NCBI GenBank assembly: GCA_900547815.1
Contig: URHY01000066.1
Coordinates: forward strand, 1-12,316
Direction: 5' to 3'
Length of the DNA: 12,316 bases
From: an uncultured Solobacterium sp.
Lineage (GTDB): Bacteria; Bacillota_I; Bacilli_A; Erysipelotrichales; Erysipelotrichaceae
The notes beneath the pieces were generated by a model. The model was not told where the DNA came from. It did no database searches and was given only the letters and a program-made list of their open reading frames with translations. This document shows positions 1 to 5,331 of the stretch, piece after piece (the first letter of the stretch is position 1; each line of letters begins with the position of its first letter). The position numbers were made by a program, and so were the translations under genes.

Positions 1-3
1 TGT

Positions 4-29
4 AAATGGATCGTTTGATCCATTTTTTT
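4..29 (+). terminator. Intrinsic terminator of an upstream unit outside the window
   Basis: A perfect 9-bp stem (AAATGGATC, 4-12, with GATCCATTT, 17-25) closes a GTTT loop and runs into a T tract at 23-29. It ends whatever is transcribed rightward into the window. No coding sequence of that upstream gene is visible here. Confidence 0.85.
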
Positions 30-55
30 GTTTTTGTTGAAGAATATGATATAAT
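28..55 (+). promoter_or_regulatory. Promoter of the DUF969-DUF979-pcp operon
   Basis: An extended -10 element, TG-A-TATAAT (TG at 47-48, TATAAT at 50-55), lies about 50 bp before the first start codon. The best -35 match is a weak TTGTTT at 28-33 with a 16-bp spacer, overlapping the T tail of the preceding terminator. A weak -35 is common with an extended -10. The start site would be near 61-63. Confidence 0.6.
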
Positions 56-103
56 TTCAGATGTAAATTTCTGTAAGAAATATGAAAGAGAGAATGAAAG
101 ATT

Positions 104-775
104 ATGGAATTATTGAAATTATTAGGCATTCTAATTGTTGTAATCGGATTTGTATTAAAATTGGATTCGATTTTGATTATTATGATTGCCGCTATTGTGA
201 CTGCACTTGTTGCAGGTATGGATCCAGTTACTTTCTTGGAAACACTTGGATCAAGCTTCGTCGCTAACCGCAGTATGTGCGTGTTTGTGATGGTTATGGT
301 AGTTACGGGAACTCTGGAAAGAAATGGTTTAAAACAAGCAGCAGCTAATTTAATGAAGAAATTTAAAAATGCATCAGCCGGTGTTGTTCTTGCGATTTAT
401 GGTGTATTCCGTCTAGTCTTTGCGGCATTTAATGTAAGCTTTGGTGGCGTTGCCGGATTTGTTCGTCCTATTGTATTGCCTATGGCGACTGCTGCAGCTA
501 AGAAAAATGGTAAAAAGATCAGTGAAAAGTATGAAGAAAACTTAAAAGGAATGGCAAGTGGTATGGAAAATATCGCATGGTTCTTTGGGCAAGTTTTGTT
601 TGTAGGAACAAGTGGAATGATCTTAGTGCAATCTACATTAGCTGGCTTAGGATACAATGTTGAATTGGTCGATTTAATGAAAGTACAAATTCCAGTGGCA
701 ATTATTGCCGTAGCTGTTGCGATTGTGTATTACTATCTTAAAGATAAACAATTATCTAGAAAGGAGACTAAATAA
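104..775 (+). CDS. DUF969 family membrane protein, putative 5-oxoproline transporter subunit
   Basis: This 223-residue protein is mostly hydrophobic, with likely membrane segments near residues 4-20, 22-38, 57-70, 91-108, 158-180 and 194-211. A glycine-rich segment (FNVSFGGVAGFVRP, about 109-122) is followed by a basic cytoplasmic-looking stretch (132-147). From memory, length and pattern match the DUF969 family, which databases name as one subunit of a two-part 5-oxoproline (pyroglutamate) transporter with DUF979. The context supports this: the DUF979 gene follows in a TAATG stop-start overlap, and a pyroglutamyl-peptidase comes next. The ATG at 104 is preceded by a purine-rich GAAAGAGAGAATGAAAG stretch serving as ribosome site. 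The substrate is inferred from neighbours and family naming; no residue here proves it. Confidence 0.85.
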   Translation: MELLKLLGILIVVIGFVLKLDSILIIMIAAIVTALVAGMDPVTFLETLGSSFVANRSMCVFVMVMVVTGTLERNGLKQAAANLMKKFKNASAGVVLAIYGVFRLVFAAFNVSFGGVAGFVRPIVLPMATAAAKKNGKKISEKYEENLKGMASGMENIAWFFGQVLFVGTSGMILVQSTLAGLGYNVELVDLMKVQIPVAIIAVAVAIVYYYLKDKQLSRKETK

Positions 776-1728
776 TGAATCCAATTCAATTTTATACGAG
801 TGTAGATGTTACACTTTCAGAAAAACTATTAGAAGTCATGTATTGTCTAATTGGATTGATTTCTATTTATGTTGCCTTTAAAAATCTAAAAGATAAAGAA
901 AATAAAAACAGTGTTGGTTCGTTTGTTTTCTGGTTTGATCTAGGAGTTATGTTTGTGCTAGGCAAATGGTTACCTGCCTTGGCTGATGGTATCTTATTGA
1001 TTATCTTGGTTTTACCTCCAATTCTAAAGAAAGTTTCACCTGGTAATGAGCCAGAACCTACTCTTGATGAGATGGAACAAAACAACAAGAAAATTGGTGC
1101 AAAAGTATTTGTTCCAGCTGTATGTATTGGTTTGTTCGCATTACTTGCAGCTTTCTTCACAAAGATTTCACCATTAGTTGGAATGAGTGTAGGTGTTTTT
1201 GTAGCCATGATCATTTTGCGTATCTATTCAAAATCAAATACACCAAGTGTCTTCTTAAAAGATTGTCGTAGAATGATGGATGTGGTTGGACCATTAAGTA
1301 TGCTTCCAATGTTACTTGCTGCTTTAGGTGCCGTATTTACAGCTGCAGGTGTTGGAGATGTCATTTCTAGTTTAGTATCTAATATTATTCCTGCAGGCAA
1401 TGTTACAATTGGAATTATTGTTTATGCGATTGGCATGGCGGTATTTACCATGATCATGGGAAATGCTTTTGCGGCAATTACCGTAATGACAGTTGGTATT
1501 GGGGCACCTTTTGTCCTTAAATATGGAGCAGATCCAGTAGTGATTGGATCTCTAGCGTTAACTTGTGGATATTGTGGTACACTATGTACGCCAATGGCAG
1601 CAAACTTTAATATGGTTCCTGTCGCAATCTTAGAAATGAAAGATAAAAATGGTGTCATTAAAAAACAAGTGCTTGTTGCCGTAATTATGTTAGTGGTACA
1701 AATTGTCATGATGATCATGATGTCATAG
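775..1728 (+). CDS. DUF979 family membrane protein, putative 5-oxoproline transporter subunit
   Basis: This is a 317-residue polytopic protein with likely membrane segments near residues 19-37, 48-64, 69-85, 111-129, 133-150, 171-192, 211-229, 253-273 and 299-316. The most conserved-looking part is MGNAFAAITVMTVGIGAPF (about 228-246), followed by CGYCGTLCTPMAANFN (about 264-279). Such glycine/alanine-rich re-entrant-like motifs recall secondary transporters of the ion-transporter superfamily. It is the DUF979 partner of the gene before it: the ATG overlaps that gene's TAA by one base, with AAGGAG at 761-766 as ribosome site, which suggests coupled translation and a hetero-oligomeric permease. 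The following peptidase gene starts 13 nt after its stop. Assignment to 5-oxoproline transport rests on family naming and gene neighbourhood, not on visible substrate residues. Confidence 0.85.
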   Translation: MNPIQFYTSVDVTLSEKLLEVMYCLIGLISIYVAFKNLKDKENKNSVGSFVFWFDLGVMFVLGKWLPALADGILLIILVLPPILKKVSPGNEPEPTLDEMEQNNKKIGAKVFVPAVCIGLFALLAAFFTKISPLVGMSVGVFVAMIILRIYSKSNTPSVFLKDCRRMMDVVGPLSMLPMLLAALGAVFTAAGVGDVISSLVSNIIPAGNVTIGIIVYAIGMAVFTMIMGNAFAAITVMTVGIGAPFVLKYGADPVVIGSLALTCGYCGTLCTPMAANFNMVPVAILEMKDKNGVIKKQVLVAVIMLVVQIVMMIMMS

Positions 1729-1741
1729 GAGATGAAATGTT

Positions 1742-2389
1742 ATGAAAAAAGTATTAATTACAGGTTTTGATCCTTTTGGAGGAGAAAAAATCAATCCAGC
1801 TTATGAAGCTGTTAAATTATTGCCGGATGAAATTGGTGGGGCAAAAATCGTTAAGAAAGAAATTCCTACAGTATTTCAAAAAGGGCCAGATGCAGTTTAT
1901 GAAGCGATTCAAGAGAATCAGCCAAATTTTGTATTGTGTATTGGTCAAGCAGGAGGAAGAAGTCAAGTCACACCAGAATGGGTGGGTATTAACTTTAGAA
2001 ATGCCAGAATTGCCGATAATGAAGGCAATCAACCTTTGCAGACAAGTGTTGTAGAAAATGGGCCAGAAGCTTATTTTACAATGCTTCCTGTATTTAGAAT
2101 GGTTGAAAAAATGAAGGAAAATGGAATTCCAGCAAGTGTTAGTTATACAGCAGGTACTTATGTTTGTAACGATGTAATGTATTCTGTATTGCATTATTGT
2201 CATACAGAATTTAAAGATGTAAAAGGTGGCTTTATGCATGTACCTTTTGCGACTGAACAAACAGTAAATCAGCCAGCAGGAACTCCTGGAATGAATTTAA
2301 AAGATATTGCTAAAGCCATTGAATTGTCTGTAGAAGCTATGTTAGAGAGTGATACTGATATTAAAGTGGTTTCTGGAGAAACGCATTAA
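1742..2389 (+). CDS. pcp: Pyroglutamyl-peptidase I (pyrrolidone-carboxylate peptidase)
   Basis: A cytoplasmic cysteine peptidase of family C15 that removes N-terminal pyroglutamate (5-oxoproline) from peptides. The 215-residue length is normal for the family. It opens with the typical MKKVLITGFDPFGG; the expected catalytic triad is present as Glu79 (in TPEWVGIN), Cys142 (in AGTYVCND) and His166 (in GFMHVPF), with the family's usual spacing. One oddity is Trp80 after the catalytic Glu, where I recall Arg in most members. GGAG overlapping the previous stop codon is the ribosome site for the ATG at 1742. As third gene of the operon it would release 5-oxoproline, the presumed substrate of the two membrane subunits encoded upstream. 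No 5-oxoprolinase (pxpABC) is seen in the window. Confidence 0.95.
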   Translation: MKKVLITGFDPFGGEKINPAYEAVKLLPDEIGGAKIVKKEIPTVFQKGPDAVYEAIQENQPNFVLCIGQAGGRSQVTPEWVGINFRNARIADNEGNQPLQTSVVENGPEAYFTMLPVFRMVEKMKENGIPASVSYTAGTYVCNDVMYSVLHYCHTEFKDVKGGFMHVPFATEQTVNQPAGTPGMNLKDIAKAIELSVEAMLESDTDIKVVSGETH

Positions 2390-2390
2390 G

Positions 2391-2420
2391 AGAAAAGATT
2401 AGTTCTTTTCTTTTTTTCTT
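2391..2420 (+). terminator. Intrinsic terminator of the pcp operon
   Basis: An 8-bp stem, AGAAAAGA (2391-2398) with TCTTTTCT (2404-2411), is followed by a T-rich run to 2420. It begins two bases after the pcp stop codon. The stem is AT-rich, so termination may be incomplete. Confidence 0.65.
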
Positions 2421-2424
2421 GTTC

Positions 2425-2458
2425 AAAAAAAAGGGTGAGTCTATTATTATGACTCACC
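2425..2458 (-). terminator. Minus-strand intrinsic terminator, no gene assigned
   Basis: GGTGAGTC (2434-2441) pairs perfectly with GACTCACC (2451-2458) around a TATTATTAT loop. The stem is preceded on the plus strand by eight As (2425-2432), which become a U tract after the hairpin on the minus strand. There is no T tract on the plus-strand side. Read leftward it is a textbook terminator, yet no minus-strand gene lies upstream of it. It might instead be an operator, because a plausible TTGTTC (2419-2424)/TATTAT (2442-2447) promoter pair with 17-bp spacing sits across it. Confidence 0.5.
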
Positions 2459-2627
2459 AAGAAATAGGAATATATGAAATAAACAGAATAAGTTATTTAG
2501 GAAAGGGTTATATGTATTGGGTTGATACCTGTTTATTTCTGTCTATAGAATAGTTTTAAAAACTTAAAAGAAGCTTAAAGAAATGATGAAAATATTTACA
2601 GTTTTATGAAAATTTGCAAATTCTTTC
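2459..2627. other. Intergenic stretch without a convincing gene; 11-bp inverted repeat
   Basis: Within the 535-bp gap after pcp, this part holds an 11-bp inverted repeat, GAAATAAACAG (2476-2486) and CTGTTTATTTC (2529-2539). It also has an AT-rich run with repeated CTTAAA(A)G units (about 2562-2580) and a perfect 12-bp palindrome at 2611-2622. A 13-codon frame (2512-2553) has an SD-like AGGAAAGGG before it but is too short to call a gene. I see no RNA family I recognise here. Confidence 0.5.
2611..2622. promoter_or_regulatory. 12-bp perfect palindrome before the lysine-operon promoter
   Basis: AATTTGCAAATT is its own reverse complement and ends five bases before the -35 box at 2628. It lies in an AT-rich stretch suited to an UP element. 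It may be an operator for a dimeric regulator or a chance product of base composition. Confidence 0.3.
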
Positions 2628-2655
2628 TTGACACTATGTATATGACGAGTATAAT
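2628..2655 (+). promoter_or_regulatory. Strong sigma-A-type promoter of the lysine-uptake operon
   Basis: A consensus TTGACA (2628-2633) and TATAAT (2650-2655) are separated by 16 bp, with an A/T-rich upstream region. Transcription should begin near 2661-2663, just before the riboswitch P1 stem, giving a leader of about 260 nt. Confidence 0.85.
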
Positions 2656-2677
2656 AAGCACTATAAAGTAAATCGAG

Positions 2678-2842
2678 TAAAGATAGAGGCAGCATTGCAT
2701 CAGAGTAAAACATGGAGTTGGCAGACTGTGAAGTGTTTGAAAGGTAACCAATGCCGAAAGAGATAAAATGGCAATTTTGTTTCTTGGGGTTATAAGGAAT
2801 ACTTATAACACTCCTTCGTCAGGAAGAGGCGTTATCTTATAG
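2678..2842 (+). ncRNA. Lysine riboswitch (L-box) aptamer
   Basis: The leader carries the conserved L-box blocks in order: AAGATAGAGG (2680-2689), a GAGTA element (2703-2707), GGAG, CTGTGAA, TGAAAGG, GCCGAAAG (2753-2760), TTGGGG and the closing GGCGTTATCTT. Helices I can draw are P1 (2680-2685 with 2833-2838), P3 (2758-2769 with 2774-2785, 12 bp with two wobbles) and P4 (2789-2796 with 2802-2809, 8 bp). It lines up closely, from memory, with the Bacillus subtilis lysC leader. By family knowledge it binds L-lysine and lowers downstream expression. Its position before an amino-acid ABC importer argues that the importer carries lysine. Confidence 0.93.
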
Positions 2843-2889
2843 TTAATGAGATTGTTTTTTAGCTATGTGGTATGCCGCATAGCTTTTTT
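2838..2889 (+). terminator. Riboswitch expression platform: antiterminator and intrinsic terminator
   Basis: The terminator is a 10-bp stem (2861-2870 with 2875-2884, one G-T pair) closing a TATG loop and followed by Ts to 2889. An alternative helix, ATAGTTAA (2839-2846) with TTAGCTAT (2859-2866), uses the 5' arm of the terminator and adjoins the 3' strand of P1 at 2838. Lysine-stabilised P1 should disfavour this helix and let the terminator form; without lysine the antiterminator allows read-through. Confidence 0.85.
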
Positions 2890-2924
2890 CTATTCTTTGC
2901 CGATTAGAGAAGGAGAAAAGAAAT

Positions 2925-3755
2925 ATGAACTTTAAAAAATTAATGGCATCTGCCATGGTATGTGCTTTTGCACTAACAGGATGTGGATCAAACACAGCTA
3001 CAACATCAGAAGATAAAGACACATTTGTAGTAGGAATGGAATGTGCATATGCTCCATTTAACTGGCAAACTTCTGAAAAAACAGATACTTCTGTAAAATT
3101 AGGAAAATCTGGATATGCGGATGGATATGATGTTCAAATCGCAAAAAAGATCGCAAAAAAATTAGGAAAGAAATTAGTTATTAAGAAAACTGCATGGGAT
3201 GGATTGATTCCAGCTTTAGAGGGTGATGAAATCGATGCGATTATCGCTGGTATGACTAAAGATAAAACACGTGAAGAAGGAGCAGACTTTACAACTCCAT
3301 ATTATGATTCAAAGGGAATGATCATGATTGTTCGTAAAGATGGTGAAGAAGCTGGATATACAGATATTCAACAATTTACAGGTAAAAATATTGTTGGTCA
3401 AAAATCAACAAACTATGATTCAGTCATTGATCAAATCAAAGGTGTAAATCACGTAACACCAAAGGCTACTTATCCAGAAATGGTATTGGCTTTACAACAA
3501 CACGAAGTGGATGGAATTACTGCTGAAATGGCAGTTGCCAAAGGTGTTGTAGAAGCAAACCCTGACTTAACAGTCGTTCAATTTGCAGATGGACATGGTT
3601 TTGATTGTGATACAACTGTTTCAATCGCATTAAAAGAAGGTTCTCGTGATTCTGAATTCTTCAAAAAAGTTCAAAAAGCATTAGATAGTATTAGTGATGA
3701 AGAACGTGAAGAAATGATGGAACATGCAGTAGAAAACCAACCAACAGAGGATTAA
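2925..3755 (+). CDS. Amino-acid ABC transporter substrate-binding lipoprotein, probably lysine
   Basis: This 276-residue family 3 solute-binding protein sits outside the membrane and delivers its ligand to the permease. Residues 1-20 form a lipoprotein signal with lipobox LTGC; Cys20 would be the lipidated residue. The ligand-cleft motifs of the polar amino-acid group are visible: GMECAYAPFNW (37-47), GYADGYDV (63-70), WDGLIPALEGDEIDAIIAGM (91-110), then TKDKTREE and FTTPYYDS. The ATG at 2925 has AAGGAG about nine bases upstream. It is first gene of the operon behind the lysine riboswitch, followed by the permease after 2 nt. Specificity for lysine is inferred from the riboswitch; arginine or ornithine are possible alternatives since such proteins often overlap in ligand range. 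Confidence 0.92.
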   Translation: MNFKKLMASAMVCAFALTGCGSNTATTSEDKDTFVVGMECAYAPFNWQTSEKTDTSVKLGKSGYADGYDVQIAKKIAKKLGKKLVIKKTAWDGLIPALEGDEIDAIIAGMTKDKTREEGADFTTPYYDSKGMIMIVRKDGEEAGYTDIQQFTGKNIVGQKSTNYDSVIDQIKGVNHVTPKATYPEMVLALQQHEVDGITAEMAVAKGVVEANPDLTVVQFADGHGFDCDTTVSIALKEGSRDSEFFKKVQKALDSISDEEREEMMEHAVENQPTED

Positions 3756-3757
3756 TT

Positions 3758-4480
3758 ATGCGTATTGATTTTACGAAAGCTTGGAACATATTTGTTCATA
3801 ATCTACCTCTTTTCCAATATGGAATTGAGATGACCTTGTTGTTCGCATTTGTTGGTACGTTTGCAGGATTTGTCGTCGGCTTATTAGTCGGCGGCATTCG
3901 TGCGATTGAGATCAACGAATATGATTCAATGGGTATTAAAGTTTTAAAAAGAATAGGTAGAATCATTACGGGATTGTATATTTGGGTGTTCAGAGGTACA
4001 CCAATGATGGTTCAAGCTATGTTTATTTACTATTTAGGTAAACCTGTGATTGGATGGACTCCGATTACAGCAGGTTTGATTATTATTTCAATCAATACAG
4101 GCGCTTATATGGCTGAAATTATTCGCTCTGGAATTCAGTCTGTGGATAAAGGGCAAAATGAAGCTGCGATGTCTTTAGGTATGACAACGACGCAAACTTT
4201 GATGTATGTTGTATTTCCTCAGGCCATTAAAAATTCATTTCCTTCTATTGGAAACCAATTGATTGTAAATATTAAGGATAGTTCAATGTTGAATGTTATT
4301 ACGGTAACGGAATTGTATTTCCAGACAACATCTGTAGCAGGAAGTAACTATCGTTATATTGAAACGTTTATGGTTTCAGCAGTTTTATATTTAATTTTAA
4401 CAACACTTGCTTCTTTCTTATTGAATTATCTTGAAAAAAGAATGGATAGCGAAAGCAGTATGAAAGATTTCTGTAGCTAG
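3758..4480 (+). CDS. Amino-acid ABC transporter permease (HisM/GlnP type)
   Basis: A 240-residue inner-membrane permease with several hydrophobic segments (about residues 22-46, 68-92, 102-122, 174-190 and 203-224). The RGTPMMVQ motif (79-86) is typical of the polar amino-acid permease group. The cytoplasmic EAA loop that docks on the ATPase is clear at about 133-156 (NEAAMSLGM through VVFPQAI). Only one permease gene is present, so it probably works as a homodimer. AGAGG at 3746-3750, inside the end of the previous gene, is the ribosome site, and the 2-nt gap implies coupled translation. Confidence 0.93.
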   Translation: MRIDFTKAWNIFVHNLPLFQYGIEMTLLFAFVGTFAGFVVGLLVGGIRAIEINEYDSMGIKVLKRIGRIITGLYIWVFRGTPMMVQAMFIYYLGKPVIGWTPITAGLIIISINTGAYMAEIIRSGIQSVDKGQNEAAMSLGMTTTQTLMYVVFPQAIKNSFPSIGNQLIVNIKDSSMLNVITVTELYFQTTSVAGSNYRYIETFMVSAVLYLILTTLASFLLNYLEKRMDSESSMKDFCS

Positions 4481-4490
4481 GAGGATATTT

Positions 4491-5228
4491 ATGGAAACAA
4501 TTATTCAAATTCAACATCTCCAGAAACATTTTGGAAATCTTAAAGTATTAAATGATGTAGATTTCGACATTCATAAAGGAGAAGTGGTTACGATTATTGG
4601 ATCGAGTGGATCTGGTAAGAGTACGATGTTAAGATGTGTAAACCTATTAGAAAGAATGGATGGAGGCCATGTTCTATATCATGGTAAAGACATTCTAAGT
4701 GGTCAAATGGATGTCAATGAATATCGTTCAAAGGTTGGAATGGTGTTCCAAAGTTTTAATTTATTTAATAATTTGACTGTTTTAGAAAACTGCATGTTAG
4801 GTCAGATTCGTGTTTTAAAGAAATCAAAAGAAGAAGCGAAGGCTACAGCTTTAAAATTCTTAGATGAAGTAGGAATGAAAGAATTTGCGAATAAGCCAAG
4901 CACTAAACTTTCAGGTGGACAAAAGCAACGTGTTGCGATTGCTCGTGCCTTGTGTATGGATCCAGAAGTACTACTATTCGATGAACCAACAAGTGCATTA
5001 GACCCAGAAATGGTTGGTGATGTTTTGGATGTCATGAAAAAGTTAGCTGATGAAGGTTTGACTATGGTTATCGTTACACATGAAATGCAGTTTGCCAGAG
5101 AAGTCAGTGATCGTGTTATTTTTATGGATAAAGGTGTCATTGCGGAACAGGGTAGCCCAGAACAGTTGTTCGAGCATCCTCAACAGGAAAGAACACAACA
5201 ATTTTTATCTCGTTATCAAAGCCGTTAA
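4491..5228 (+). CDS. Amino-acid ABC transporter ATP-binding protein (GlnQ/HisP type)
   Basis: This 245-residue ATPase powers the importer encoded by the two genes before it. The nucleotide-binding motifs are complete: Walker [10 protein letters not shown] (37-45), Q-loop Gln87, signature LSGGQ (140-144), Walker B LLFDE (161-165), D-loop SALD and switch His197 (VTHEM). Length and the [14 protein letters not shown] block are typical of polar amino-acid importers. A full AGGAGG (4479-4484) overlaps the permease stop codon and sits six bases before the ATG. The final codons and stop lie inside the operon's terminator hairpin. It is the last gene of the riboswitch-controlled unit. Confidence 0.95.
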   Translation: METIIQIQHLQKHFGNLKVLNDVDFDIHKGEVVTIIGSSGSGKSTMLRCVNLLERMDGGHVLYHGKDILSGQMDVNEYRSKVGMVFQSFNLFNNLTVLENCMLGQIRVLKKSKEEAKATALKFLDEVGMKEFANKPSTKLSGGQKQRVAIARALCMDPEVLLFDEPTSALDPEMVGDVLDVMKKLADEGLTMVIVTHEMQFAREVSDRVIFMDKGVIAEQGSPEQLFEHPQQERTQQFLSRYQSR

Positions 5229-5245
5229 GCGGCTTTTTCTTTTTG
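5218..5245 (+). terminator. Intrinsic terminator of the lysine-uptake operon, with stop codon in its loop
   Basis: AAAGCCG (5218-5224) pairs with CGGCTTT (5230-5236) around a TTAAG loop, followed by a T-rich tail. The ATPase stop codon TAA (5226-5228) lies in the loop, so the 5' arm is coding sequence. Confidence 0.9.
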
Positions 5246-5275
5246 TGAAAAAATTCATTTGTTGAGACGAGTTCA

Positions 5276-5304
5276 TTGAAAAAAGGCCTAGTTAGTGTTA
5301 TATT
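5276..5304 (+). promoter_or_regulatory. Promoter of gpmI
   Basis: TTGAAA (5276-5281), a 17-bp spacer and TATATT (5299-5304), with TG at 5296-5297 as an extended -10. The start site would be near 5310, giving a leader of about 20 nt that carries GGAGG (5318-5322) before the ATG. Confidence 0.7.
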
Positions 5305-5331
5305 ATTATCGATTAATGGAGGAAAAATACA

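Noticed and set aside
82..267. Open frame of 61 codons overlapping the start of the DUF969 gene
   Set aside because: Its product is rich in Cys, Tyr and Ile without domain sense and it is a shifted reading of the DUF969 gene, which has clear membrane-protein composition and operon context.
867..1214. Minus-strand open frame opposite the DUF979 gene
   Set aside because: No ribosome site or recognisable domain; it overlaps a well-supported membrane protein gene.
1817..2260. Minus-strand open frame of 147 codons opposite pcp
   Set aside because: It lies wholly opposite a certain pcp gene with an intact catalytic triad, and the product has low-complexity, Cys/His/Tyr-rich composition typical of an antisense shadow.
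2678..2842. Magnesium (M-box) or other riboswitch class
   Set aside because: The ordered GATAGAGG, GAGTA, TGAAAGG and GCCGAAAG blocks and the P3/P4 layout fit the lysine class, and the downstream amino-acid importer agrees.
4802..5140. Minus-strand open frame opposite the ABC ATPase
   Set aside because: Serine- and threonine-rich shadow of the ATPase motifs, with no supporting signal.
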